Shown here: positions 1-11,269 of the stretch, piece by piece
Layout: every line of letters starts with the position of its first letter
Numbering within the stretch: position 1 is the first letter of the stretch
Made by a program: the position numbers and the translations under genes
Assembly (NCBI GenBank): GCA_003116995.1
Contig: BDSL01000131.1
Location: 62,001 to 126,000 of the forward strand
DNA from: Yamagishiella unicocca
Taxonomy: Eukaryota > Chlorophyta > Chlorophyceae > Chlamydomonadales > Volvocaceae
DNA: 64,000 bases
Direction: 5' to 3'
Notes under the pieces: model-generated
The model's input: the letters and a program-made list of their open reading frames with translations, nothing else
Databases searched by the model: none
What the model was told of the DNA's origin: nothing

Positions 1-1484
1 CTTCGCGGTCACCCCTCCCTACAAACCGCCAAATTTGAAAGCCAGGTATATCGCTTTCATGGGCCTTACACACTCATAGATGCAGTCGGTGGCAGCGGGA
101 CGTTGTTGTGGCCGCGCTACATAGGGTGTTGACAGCAACTGGCCTTCAGACCGTTTCCCCACAAAGATTCGCGCGCTTCAACCCTTTAAACAACGGAACA
201 ATTTCGCTTCCGTTATTTATGTTTTTCATTTTATCACAACAAGGACGAAGGGCTGCACCCTGTGTAAGGATTACCATATCAGACGGCGCTACCGGCGAAT
301 GGTCGCAGCGTCGCTTCCGCGCAGCAAATCATTGGCCGATCCTTAGATCAATTATAGTTTTTCCTTACACCTGCCGCGAGTTTGGTCTGCCTGCGTCGAC
401 CAGGGTCGGCCGTTCGCAATAACGACTTGTCGTATAGCGGTGCCGTGGAATGCACTTGGGCCTTGCAACAAATGCCTGAGCCACAGGACAGTTTGAACAA
501 CGACCCGCTTCCAAACCCATCAGTGAGTGGCATAGGGCCTTCACTGCAGTGCGTCGTCGCGTCGACTAAACTATCCGTCACCCACATTGTTTGAACTCAA
601 ACGTCCGCCACGCTGGGTTTAATTGCAGAGACTTTCCAGCAGAACCCATATATAGGTTGTGCAGCTTAGGTGGGGCTTCACAACGCGGCTGCGTTCACGT
701 GGTGGGCGACTGAGTTCACAACTTGCCGCATCTGCTGGATCGGAATCTGCTTTTGGGGAAATGGATAAAGCTGAATAGTCTTAAGGTACGCAGGGTGCGT
801 GGTTTGGGAGCGTGGTTGATATGCCCCAAGGACTGTCCTGAGGTCTGTCCGCCGCGCGTGTCAACCTTCGGCGGGCGCGCTAGTGTACATACGTATTTAG
901 ATTTATTATGACTATTGTATAATAGGCGTATGCGCCGTTAATATTTTGCTACCGGAAATGTATGGGTATGTGTGGCCGAACCGATCGACACAGGAGAGTA
1001 ACGTGCTTTGCCCTCGTTTTCACTGTGCGACACCCTTCGATCTACGACCTGAATTCCTTGCATTCGTGGGGCATCAATCGGCATTGTATGACAAGAACTG
1101 ATTGACGCCGGCGTGATGGTCGACGACCCTCTTTATTTTGCACTTGCTCAGATACAAAAGCAGATAATATAAGCTGGTGGCTTTGCGGAGCAGCCTAGAG
1201 TGCGTTGCTCCGGACGGGGCGAGAGTCGTGGCGGTCTCTGCGCCGCTACTGCGTAGCCTTGGGTCGTCCGTGGCTCTCGGACAGCTTCCTCGCGCCGTAC
1301 TGAACGACGCGAGTAACCGCCTCCCATACGAACCCATTCTGCTGGTGTAACGGCCGGAACCCAGCGTTAGTACACGCGAAGCTTCGGGAGGCTGACGCCA
1401 CCGCCGTCGAGCCTCCCAGCCCCGTCACGGCGGACCGGCCGCGATAGCTAACACATCAGAAACAGCGCAAAACGTTAAATCGAC
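1..1484. other. Upstream region, no gene seen
   Basis: No convincing coding exon, tRNA or rRNA is visible. The open frames here are short, lack protein character and do not splice sensibly. The right part should hold the promoter and 5' leader of the oxidase gene that starts at 1485. An AT-rich ataatataag stretch near 1165 could be a TATA-like element, but nothing fixes a transcription start. Confidence 0.4.
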
Positions 1485-4400
1485 ATGGGTTGTAAAGGAC
1501 TGACTAGCGCCTCCGATAGCGGCGGCGGCGGCGACGCCGCCACAGGGTCTTCCTCTCCCCAACACAGCCGTCAAAGAGGCGCCCCCAGCGGTATCAGATA
1601 CCGCGGTTGGGGCTGTGCCAGTGGCTTTGCATCAGCTTTGATGGTTGTGATGCTGGCTGCTTCCGCAACCCTCAACGGCGTCCAGGGCAACGCGCTGTCC
1701 GCTTCGTGGTCGGAAACAGACTCCAAGAGGAAGGTGACGAGCTGGGACCAGGTCGCGGTGGAGAGCAGCAGTGACGGCAGCGGCAGCGAATTCCACAACG
1801 CTGGCAGAGCCTTGGCGCAAGACGGATATGACTACCCGCCGTACGATCTCCCCCCGCCACGCCCTCCTCGTCCCCCGGCACGCCCGAAGAAGTATGTTAG
1901 GAGACGGCCGCCACCGAGGAGCGCTTGGCCACCTTCTCCCCCTAAAGCGTTCCAATCGCCGCCTGCTGGACCGCCACCGCCGCCGCCGCCGCCACCTCCG
2001 TCGCCCCCACCCCCCAGCCCACCGCCCCCTCCCCCACCGTCCCCGCCGCCACCCTCTCCGCCGCCACCCTCTCCGCCGCCACCCTCTCCGCCACCACCGT
2101 CACCGCCTCCCCCCAGCCCCCCTCCTTTTAAGGGCTCGAACGACATCCCGCCGGCGCCGCCGATAGAACCCCAATGGCCGCCATTCAGTCCGTCGCCGCC
2201 GCCGTCGAATCGCCCGCCAGCACCGCCTCAAGGCGACCCCCTGGTGTACGGCAAGTACACGTCAGCTGGCGGCGCCATGGTCGTTGCCGTACACCTGGTC
2301 ATGGTTCCCGGCACCGACAAGTACCTACTAATGGAACGGCCCTCCGGGTACCACCCAGACGGTAGCCGAGTCATCGCCGGCTTCTTCGACATCGTCACGA
2401 AGCGCTGGGTGCCAATCTTTTCTCCTGACGGCCTGTTTTGTTGCGGTCACACGCTGCTGGACAGCGGTGACGTTTTGGTGGTTGGCGGACACCAGGTGCG
2501 TGCTGGGCGCGTGTTTTTGCGGCTTGTGCAGGAAGGGCTTGTTGCTTCTCCAGGGAGGGCTTGCGACTTTCCAGGGAGGGCATGTGGCTTTTCCGGGGGG
2601 CAATGTGGCTTTTCCGGGGGGCCTTGTGGCTCCTCCAAGAGGGGTGCGCGATGGGAGGGTGGTGTTTGTATGCCAAAGCGAGCTGCAAGAGGGGGGCATG
2701 GGGGTTTGAAACGAGGAAGAGGGACAACGGCAAACCGGCGTGCCGAGGGGTTTTCGATGGGGGACAAGGGAAGGGAGGGGAAAGGGAACGGAAGGGAGAA
2801 AAAGGGGTCAGAGGGACGGGGAAGGGGGGGAAAAGGGAGAGGAGGGCAGAGGAGTGAACTTTGCACGACGCGTAGGTGGGGCGGTGCGGGGTGGGTGCGG
2901 ACGCTGCGGTGGTGGGTCCCAAGAGACGGATGGCCGCAACCTGGTTTAAGGTCGCCGTTGTAGGTTGTCGTTTGGCGGTAAGTCGTATTCGTCTGGGTCG
3001 TCCTAGAGTTGTTCCGTTAGGCACCCCTGCAGGCTAGCACTGACCACCCCTGTATTAGCATAAAGACAAACTAGGGCCAACGGCCCCCCCCGGCCTCCCC
3101 TATGCCACCCCCCGCCAGGCCAATGCCGGCTACCCGGACGGCATGAAGTCGGTGCGCACCTTCAACCGCAGCTGCACCGACCTGCAGCTCCGCAAAATCA
3201 GGGATATGGGCTGGCGGCGATGGTGGGTCCATATGCCGAAAAACGGCTAGCTCCCCCTTGCTTGCATAGCTTGTCGTGCAGTCACAAGGGCGGCAGGTGG
3301 GAGACGCCCCAATGATGCAACCGACAGGAGAATAAGACCCCAATGGGCGCTGGCCCTTTTCCGACCCGAGCTTCCTCACCTGCCGTTGACATCCCTCATC
3401 CCCCCCTGTAGTGCTGACCTTCCGGTTCCCTCTCAACCCCACCCTACCCCTGCTGCACCACCTCAAAACGTCCCGCCCCCCAGGTATCCCACACCCACGC
3501 TGCTGCCCAACGGTAAGATCCTGATCATGGGAGGTACGCAGGGCGTGGGCGCCGGCACCTCCAACAACCCCTTCTGGGAGATGTACGACCCCGTGACTAC
3601 GGACATCAAGCCGTACGGCATGCGCTCCGGCTACCTGGACGCCTCGGAGCAGGTGAGGTTGCGGCAGTACGGTTCCGATGGCGGGACCCGCCGACCCTAT
3701 ATGCAACCGCTATAATCATTAATACCGTTACACTTTCAGCAACCACCGTATGTACGACAATCGCGGCCCCTCCTGACGCCACCGCAACCCACAAACCCGC
3801 CATCACCCCCCCCCCCCCGCAGATCTACTACCCCTTTAACTATGTGCTGCCGGAGGGCCTCCTCTTCACGTTTTGCGGCCGCGCTGGCTTCATCCTCGAC
3901 TGGCGGACCAACAACTGGATCCAGGACGTGCCCCGATTGCGTGGCTACGGCTCGACGCAGTTTCCTTTTACCGGGAGCTCCGTCATGCTGGGCCTCTACC
4001 CGGAGAATGATTATCAGGTAGGGGGGTTGAACCGATTACTCGAAATGGGGAGTGTAGCTGGCGCACAGCTTTCGGACACCTGGTCGTGTGCATGCTTGTA
4101 GACTTGGATTGACTGCCGAAACACCTGGTGGGGAGGGGCCACCGCTGCTGCTGCGGTGCAGGAATTGTCAGGATGTTACAGCGGCAGGCTTCTGATCCTG
4201 TCATCGGCTTCGCCTTGGCTGCGAGCCACTCAGCCCCCGTGCCATCCCCCGGACACTGTCCTCTTAAGATGATGGCTGACCCGTGGGTCGCTGTAGGTCG
4301 AGATCATGCTGTTTGGCGGCCAGAGAGAAGCAACCACACGCGATCTCACGATCATCGCGAATCGTGGTGCCAGCCGCATCAAGCTGACCTTCAACAAGAC

Positions 4401-5963
4401 CTCGGGAAACTACACGTTTGAAGGTTGGCTACCGGAACTGATGACCGTTGGCCGCGTCATGCCCGACAGCGTGCTCTTGCCCAACGGCAAGGTGGTTATC
4501 CTGAACGGCGCAAACGTGAGTGGAAGGCCCTCCCGTTTGCATGCAGGGTCCTGTACCTCCTCTCGTGTCTTGAGGGTAGAGGGACGGGAAGGGAACTGGA
4601 GAGTGAGTGGCGGGTGGGTTTCGGAGCCGGACGTTCAGGCACCCAGCTTGCGGCGCCAGGGTTTCGGAGCGCTGGCAACGTCAGCCCCCAGTCCGTCGCG
4701 CGCTGTGCATTCAGCACTGCCATACACGATGACGGCGCGGCAGATTTGCGAGCCCCTGCGACCGGAGCGTACGGCAGCGACGGCGCTTGGGTTTCGTTCA
4801 GAGTCCACAGGGTACAGCTCTGCTCTGCGGGAGTGCGTATGTCTCCCGCCCTCTCCGCATCTAGCGATGCGTGTCAGCGCCCAAGTGGCCCATCTGCTCA
4901 CCAACATCGGTGATTGCATCCTTGTTTCCGGTCCCACGCCTTAGCCTCCATGTCGCCTCCTCACCCATGCAGATGGGGCTGGCCGGAGACTCTGCCAGTG
5001 GCGGAGACAGCCGCGCCAACTACCCCGTCCTCTTCGCGGAGCTGTACGACCCAGATCTGCCCGCTGGCAACCGCTTCCGGCGGCTGGGCCTCACACCCAT
5101 CGCTCGCATGTACCATTCCACTGCCGCGTTAACCACCAACGGTACCATCTTGGTTGCTGGCTGTGACCGTTGCTACCGTTTCGCGGTCAAGGACGGCTTC
5201 GATTTCGACCCATCGCCCACGTCCAAGGTGGGCTTTTTGTGAATGGGAGTGTGGACGAACGTCCCCTGTCACGTGCAAGGGCACTCAACCCATCCTTGGA
5301 CACGTCTCCAGCGCCTCCGTCTCCTCAAGTACATATATTGCCCCTGTGTTGTCCCGTGGCGAAGGGAACGATAAACACCATATAATCCATTCAGTTGGAA
5401 TGCGTGCGCACAGCAATGGGCAATCCTCCGCAGTGCCCAACCCGCCAAGCAGTCTGACCAACCACCACCTCCCCCATGCAGTCCCGCGGGTTTGCAGCGG
5501 CCACTCCTCAACGGCCCCCGTCGTTAGCCTTAAAACAAGACCCTCGCCCCTGCTTCGATCCCCGTAGGCGGAGTATCGTTTGGAGATCTTCACGCCGCCG
5601 TACGTCTTCATGGATTGGGCCAAGCCCAGCATCAACGCCGTACAATCGAGCATCATGCCATATGCTGGAACCGTACGGATCGCATACAGTTTCCCGGCAG
5701 GCGTGGACGGCAACAGCATCACTCGGGTAGTCCTGATGGCGCCCGGAAGTGTTACCCACTCGTTCAACACGCATCAGCGTCTGGTCGGGCTGGAGATTGT
5801 CTCCGACGACGGCAGTGTGGTGACAGTTCGCGGGCCTCCCCACATTAACATCGTACCACCAGGGATGTACATGGTGTTCTTGCTCAACGGTGACGTGTAT
5901 TCGAAAGCCGCGTGGGTGACGCTGCAGCGACCAGCGCCCAGCGCCGTCGGCTACAAGCCGTAA
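1485..5963 (+). CDS. Copper-radical oxidase (glyoxal/galactose oxidase-like) with SPPPP rod
   Basis: Exons: 1485-2495, 3119-3222, 3484-3652, 3823-4017, 4297-4515, 4973-5227, 5568-5963 (782 aa). Residues 46-66 are a hydrophobic signal or anchor segment. Residues about 115-252 are a Pro/Ser rod with repeated SPPPP, expected to be hydroxylated and glycosylated. From about 255 to the end is a kelch-type oxidase domain with the C-terminal DUF1929-like part. The family's copper and radical ligands are all present: FCCGH (Cys319/320, one expected to cross-link), RWY (Tyr373), RMYHS (Tyr613-His614) and VTHSF (His715). Such enzymes oxidise aldehydes or primary alcohols of sugars and make hydrogen peroxide; with the rod this suggests action in the extracellular matrix. 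All six junctions keep frame. Intron 1 is rich in G-tract repeats. The substrate cannot be read from sequence. Confidence 0.9.
2496..3118 (+). repeat. G-rich repeat-filled intron 1 of the oxidase gene
   Basis: Between 2530 and 2640 a unit of about 20-30 bases (ttccagggagggc and ttccggggggc variants) repeats several times. It is followed by purine-rich ggaagggagggg runs to about 2870. The reading frame stays open into it only because the repeat lacks stops; oxidase homology stops at the CAG|GTGCGT donor at 2495 and resumes at 3119. Confidence 0.6.
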
Positions 5964-7090
5964 TGTTGACCATTCGCGAAATGGGGATAAGCTCTTCGCG
6001 AGCAGTTGTACGACCGTTGGATGTTGCGTGTTGTTGACGATTGAAGCTGCGTGAGCTTCAACTCACGGGCATGGGGTTCATGTTTATGCAGGTTGGCGTA
6101 GAAAGGATATGGGGAAGGCGGGGGGGAGGCCGGACCCCAGCCGTGCTCGCCTCGACGGATCAGGTAGCGCGCGATGAATAAGGCCACGTGGTACATCCGC
6201 GTAATCCGCTTTGCAATCCTTCCCAGGCCATTGGATCGCCCCTGACATGAGCGACTCTTGCCGAGGTCGAGGTCTTGGGATGGGCCATGGGGGGGGGCTG
6301 TACAGGGAGGAAATCAACCGAGGCCCGATGCGCGCCATGGCGATCATCATCAGCTGTTGCGTCGATCGCTTTGGATCGGGTGACGCATCGGATCCACGTC
6401 GGATCCACGCAGCGTCGTGGTGTTGTCTTCTTGAGCAGGTTTTCCTGCGCGATGGGATCGTCGTACGGTTGCATCGTCCTTAAGCAGGCAGGGGGGCAGG
6501 CGGGAGTTGTTTGACGGCAGGGGCGGCGATGCAGAGAGGGAGGGAAGGAAGGGAGGGAACGCCTCCCGCCCTCCATCCCGGCCGCATCCGTCCCCTCATG
6601 GTTGCATCCGTTTGCATCGCGCTGGTTGCGGCAAGCAGCGGCGTTGCGAAGGCGAACTGAACAAACCGTGTGTGCTTCCTCAAAAATGCTAGATGGCGAA
6701 TCATTTCTCATTGCAGGTAGTAAGGCCGGGCAGGCAGGTGCTTGTGCTCGTGGGGGTACCCTTGCGCTTGCGGCTTGATAAAAGGCGTTGCTTATGTCGT
6801 CTTGTAGGGCCGCGTTGTTGTTAAGTTGTACGGGCGTGATGGGTATGTGTCTGATGTCGGCATGTACTTAATAGCATGTGCGGTCGACGTAGAAGATTTG
6901 TGTTCTGAGGGAAGGTTAATTAGGGTTGATTTCGACTACCGGACCGTGTCTAGGAAAAGTGGGTGGGCTCGTGTGGGCTGTGGCCTGCTCTGTCGACGTC
7001 ACCCTCTTGCTTGGCCCCGAATCGTTGTACTAGGGTGTGCGAAGGAGTTTTCGCTTGATGTGCAGCGATAGCGGCGCTCGGGCCTGCGCC

Positions 7091-7095
7091 TGTAA
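7091..7095 (+). terminator. Candidate TGTAA polyadenylation signal of the oxidase gene
   Basis: TGTAA is the usual polyadenylation word of volvocine algae. This is the first one I find downstream of the stop at 5963, implying a 3' UTR of about 1.1 kb. The choice rests on the motif alone. Confidence 0.4.
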
Positions 7096-7556
7096 TAGCA
7101 GTACTCGTCGCAAGGGGCCGGAAGCGAGCATTTAGTTGTGAAGGTGCTGTCAACCTTAGCTTTCCTTTGCGTTCTTTTGCGCTCTTACCGCTCCTTGTTT
7201 AACGTTTGTTGCGTCGTGCACAGACGTTCTTCTAGCTCAGGGTGGCACGCCGTCCTGGGCCTCGCGTTCGTCCCTTCATTGTTTGTTTTTGTGATGCCGA
7301 AACGCTTTGCAATCCTGAAGGCAAACTGTTTATGTTGTATTACAGATTGCCATCTCTGACGATGCGTTGCGTTGCGACGCATTTTACAAAACCACCGTTG
7401 AGAACTGCGCGTCAGCGCGTGGACGCGCACCGTGGCCATGTTTGCGCGCTTGGTGATCATTCGAGCGTCATATCTGGAGGTCCTGTGTACTCGCTGCTGA
7501 CATTTCCTGTTTTCCTCCTCTCACGTCACGTCCTGCAGTACTCTTTACTCGCGTCC

Positions 7557-7622
7557 TCTTGTAGTGCGGATGACCAGCTGTCGACTGTTTCTTGTAGTGC
7601 GGATGACCAGCTGTCGACTGTT
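7557..7622. repeat. 33-bp tandem duplication
   Basis: Two nearly perfect head-to-tail copies of a unit starting tcttgtagtgcggatgacc and containing a GTCGAC site. It lies in noncoding DNA downstream of the oxidase gene. Confidence 0.85.
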
Positions 7623-8496
7623 GAAAAGTGAATGTTAAGTTGAAGTGTGAATTGGTTGTTCCGATTTCAGCGAACGGATCCTCGGGAAGGTTTTCATTAC
7701 CGAGCGTCTCGTGCGCGGAAAAGAGGGTGCAAAAACGCTGCGAATGAATGTGGGATGTACGGCGCCAGCTCTGCGAGATTGTCAGGGCCGCCGAGTTGAG
7801 TTGCGGCTTTGGGTACCACACTGGTTATCGCTCTTCTGCCGCGCCGTGCGCCCGTGCCGCATCCATAACACAACGATTGCGGGTCGTCTCACGTCTTGGG
7901 GATAACCGTGGAGTTCTGTATTTTCAGGGCATAACGCGTCTGGCGTGTTGTTTTGAAAAGCACGGCTTGCCATCACGATGTTAAGTCTGCGGCTTAAAAT
8001 GTTTGACAGAAGCGTCTGAAGGCATGTACGGCACTGCATGACCAAATCACATCAGCATCCTCACCCTGTTGTAAATGCCCACTTGATCTCACAAAATCTC
8101 CCCCGCCGCGTCGTACACATTGCGGGAAGGATGATGCTCCGTGGAGGACGATGCCCTAAGCAAAGTACTGAGCAGCCTCCGTACATTTCCCTTCCCACTT
8201 ATCCCGGTGTATGCGTGCGAGCGGTGCCGACGTGCTGGGAGAGCAGGCGGCATGTGGGGGTGCAACGAGGCGACGTGAAGGCAGTGATCGGAAACTTCGG
8301 GCTTTGTACTTGCGCTGACCGTTACATAAGGATCCGACATAGGAGCGTGTGCGCCAGGAGCCGCGCGCCCGGCATGTACAGATTGGCCTTGACTTTGTTT
8401 TCATGGCATCTGGCATCCGTAAGTCCCTGGGTTTTCAAAGCAACTGTAAAAACCCTAAATCCACACCATCGCACCGCTGCAGAGCAGTGCAGAGTG

Positions 8497-8760
8497 TGTA
8501 GTAGTAAATGTTACAAGTGGCCCCCAGACCAGAAGGTAGAGCCATCGGGCGCATCATCTGACACTGAAAGAGACGCAGGAAGAAGAAAAAAGTAGCCGAC
8601 TGAGAGATGGCGAACCACCAGAAACACCGACCAAGGGGCCAGAGAACAAACAGCGGCACCAATCACCCAGGGGGAAGTAGCCTAAATGGCCCCCCTGTTA
8701 GCAGTACACCAACCGCAGTTCAAGCAGCCCCTCGACCAGAATAATCAGCAGAGCGCCTCA
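8497..8760 (-). repeat. Family A dispersed repeat, long copy
   Basis: Read on the minus strand it contains the family core (TTTCAGTGTCAG, then ATGCGCCCGATGGC, then GGTCTGGGGGCC) and ends in a TAC-rich tail (gtagtagtaa on the plus strand at 8499). Its upstream part matches the copy at 19622-19815 and, more distantly, the copy at 44975-45420. It is one of six copies in the window; the element type is inferred, not proven. Confidence 0.7.
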
Positions 8761-9929
8761 ACAAATCGAACCGAAGCCTCCGACCTGAGACCCAAGGAAA
8801 TTCCTGTGTTCGCCCTCGGATCGCCCTCGGATCCTCCAGGAATCCAAACCTGCTGATCCCGGACGTGGGCAAAAGCAGGTGACAGGGTGACAGCCCCGCC
8901 GTAATAAGGCTGACTAAGGTAGGGAAAAATCCTGCCGCTTTCAACTTCAAAAATGCAGAGGTGGTGCGCCTGCAGTATCGCAAACATGTAGCCACCGCTA
9001 CACGAACAGCTACTGGTAAACTGCAAGCTCCCTGGATCGTGTAGCTTTATTACCCACTTCATTCCACACCTTGCAACCGCAGCCGTGCCTATGCGGCCGC
9101 AGGTCTATGGACCAGCACATCTAATAGTTCGGCCTCCAGTAACGTATAAGTCCTCCGTAGAGGTCCGGGGCACCCCACCCCTTTAAAACCCACAACCTCC
9201 CTCACCCACAATCGCCGCCCAACCCAGCATACTATACCACGCCCTGCTTGCAGCTTCTTTGTTCCATGTCATGCACTACTTTAGTTCATTCCGAGCGCAC
9301 ATACGATGTCGCTAGCGCTCCACCAAGCAGGGGCCCATCAGGTGGCTCCATCAGCGCAGTGATACAGGACATCTATCGACGAGGCAGCCACCGCCGCACA
9401 TGCCGCCACCAAAGCGGCCCCAGAACTCCAACAGCTGTGCTGTGCCCATTCAGGAAAGCCTCACACAACCTTGGCTCAAATTCAGTTGATGCAACGAGCC
9501 AAACGTTCGCCATGAAACGGTTGTGTGCCGCTGGAAAGTCGTTGGCGGTTTCCGCTTCGTAATAGCTACTAGGCATTGGTTGGCAAGCCCAGAGTCGCGC
9601 ACCTGACTGAAATGATCTTCTTGAGGGTTGCCTTTACCTTTTTATACAACTCCTTTGTACGAATACTACACGGTGCGCGACAAGCAGTACCACTCCGTAC
9701 CGGTGCCTGCGCGACACACACGACCACTGGCTACTTCCCCCCTGACGGGCTCAAAACCCGCACTGAGTCTTCATCCTGTACGGACGCCAGCGGCAGATAC
9801 CGGGATCCGTACACTCCCGTCCCTGAGCGGAGCCGGTGACCCTCGCCAAGTCCCGTCATGCGGCATGAACACGACAATGTTGTACGAGTCGTACAAGCGA
9901 ACGCGCATGCAAATCCATCAGCACCCACT

Positions 9930-9988
9930 ATTTTCAGTGTCAGGCGATGCGCCCGATGGTCTGGAGCCCACAGCAACGAATATTATAA
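9930..9988 (+). repeat. Family A dispersed repeat, short truncated copy
   Basis: Carries the family core (ttttcagtgtcaggcgatgc, then gcccgatgg) followed by a diverged tail (gaatattataacc). Upstream similarity stops within about 20 bases of the core, so the copy is truncated at that end. Confidence 0.65.
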
Positions 9989-10090
9989 CCCGCTCCGAAG
10001 CCGGCGCGTGCGGCGGCATGGCCAAGGCTGCTTGGCTGCTGCTCGCTGGTTGTGGGCGTCACCATGACTCCACGCGCGCGTTGTTTGTCT

Positions 10091-10933
10091 TCATCGCGGG
10101 GACCCGCGGTCCACAGTAGCCCCCTCTGCCTCCGTGTCTCCATCCCCATCCCCATCCCCATCCGCATCCGCATCCAAGGCGAAGGTGACGAGACGCGGCA
10201 GCCGCCGCGTCCATTTCGCGGCGAACCCCCGGTACTCCTCGCTCCGTCGGAACTCTTGCCACTTGGGCGCAACCGACAGGAACTCCCTCAGCGCAGCGCG
10301 CGCGCCCGACACCAGGGTACCCAGGGGCTGCCATTCCTCGCTACTACTGCCATCACCCGGCGCCGGCCTTGACGCCGTCGGCGCCCCAGCTCCAACCCCG
10401 TCGCGGGTTGCCGGGGTCGATCCCCCGTCACTCCAACGGACGAGGAACATGAGGCACGGGCCCGAGTCCCCCGCTCCCACCTTGACGTCTAGGAGGACCC
10501 CGTTCCGCTGGCTGCCCTCTACAATCGTTCGTTTGATGCCGGCTCTCGCTCCGCCGTCGCCGTGACCCTTTCCAGCAGCAGGCTGCGCCATCCTGCCAGT
10601 CCTGCCGCCACCGGTCGCCGTCGATTTGAGGGCGGAGCGGAGAGGCGCCGGGGTGCCTGGCAGCTGCGCCGCCCGGAGCACGGGCTGTCGGCTCGAGGCG
10701 CCTTCACCGCTGCCACCGCTGCCACCAGGGGCCCCCTCTCGGGGCCCCCTAGCTGCGCCGCCGCCCATGCCGCTGAGCGTTGCTAATGAAGCGGGGGACG
10801 ACGCGTTCAGGTTAGACCGTCCGTGTCGTACCGGTATCCTGGGGGGGAGCGCGCAATTGGGTAGAGGAAAGCAGTGAGTATGGGGATTGCTATCTGGATA
10901 AGTGTTCCCGACACGAGTCTGAGGAAGACGCAT
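10091..10933 (-). CDS. Single-exon protein with a chromo-like domain
   Basis: An intronless frame of 280 aa starting at the ATG at 10933; an internal ATG at 10768 is an alternative start that drops a less convincing N-terminus. The first half is Gly/Ala/Ser-rich and disordered. The second half has NGVLLDVKV, then CLMFLVRW, then EEWQPLGTL followed by a helix (ARAALREFL). That is the layout of a chromo domain (strand, F/Y-L-V-R-W strand, W-x-P-x-x-x-L, C-terminal helix), with a disordered loop of about 30 residues inserted before the EEWQP strand. Chromo domains bind methylated histone tails or nucleic acid; here function is only inferred. The C-terminus is acidic (repeated GD dipeptides, coded by a GCATCC/CCCATC-type microsatellite). 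Its start is 336 bases past the stop of the upstream minus-strand gene. Confidence 0.5.
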   Translation of the reverse strand: MRLPQTRVGNTYPDSNPHTHCFPLPNCALPPRIPVRHGRSNLNASSPASLATLSGMGGGAARGPREGAPGGSGGSGEGASSRQPVLRAAQLPGTPAPLRSALKSTATGGGRTGRMAQPAAGKGHGDGGARAGIKRTIVEGSQRNGVLLDVKVGAGDSGPCLMFLVRWSDGGSTPATRDGVGAGAPTASRPAPGDGSSSEEWQPLGTLVSGARAALREFLSVAPKWQEFRRSEEYRGFAAKWTRRLPRLVTFALDADADGDGDGDGDTEAEGATVDRGSPR

Positions 10934-11269
10934 GCTGGAGCGCTTGGCAAGGCACGCAAGAGCACCGGCAGATGGGGCATGTCACGTTATGTATGATAGG
11001 GAAGGGAAGGGAAGGGGACATCAATGGCGGACTCAGCGGGCAAGGTCGCGTGAGGAGGTTCGCTGACACCGAGTACACCGGTCCGCCGCGGCATACATAC
11101 ACGGGTACATACTGGAACACACCGGTACACAGGATGTCCTGTGTACCGAAGGGCGATAAGTTTGCGTTCAGTTTTTTAACCAATGGCCCCAGGCGGGGCC
11201 GGTTTTCAGCACTCCCCTCGCGACCCGTGGGTCCGCCCCACTCGCCCGCCCACGCACACCGTACGGCAC
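10934..11269. other. Short gap between two minus-strand genes
   Basis: 336 bases between the stop of the transmembrane proline-rich protein (11270) and the ATG of the chromo-like gene (10933). It must hold the 3' end of one and the 5' end of the other. No TGTAA word is seen on the minus strand here, so the limit between the transcripts is unclear. Confidence 0.4.

Larger units (their letters stand above)
5964..10090. other. Intergenic region with 3' UTR and repeats, no gene seen
   Basis: Holds the presumed 3' UTR of the oxidase, a 33-bp tandem duplication (7557-7622) and two family A repeat copies (8497-8760 and 9930-9988). Open frames here are short and without recognisable protein sequence. 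The right end is the presumed 3' flank of the minus-strand chromo-like gene. Confidence 0.45.

Noticed and set aside
2496..2963. Extension of oxidase exon 1 to the stop at 2963
   Set aside because: The added sequence is Gly/Arg-rich repeat; oxidase homology continues instead from exon 2 at 3119 in matching phase.
8038..8595. 185-aa plus-strand frame
   Set aside because: Overlaps a repeat copy and has no protein-family character.
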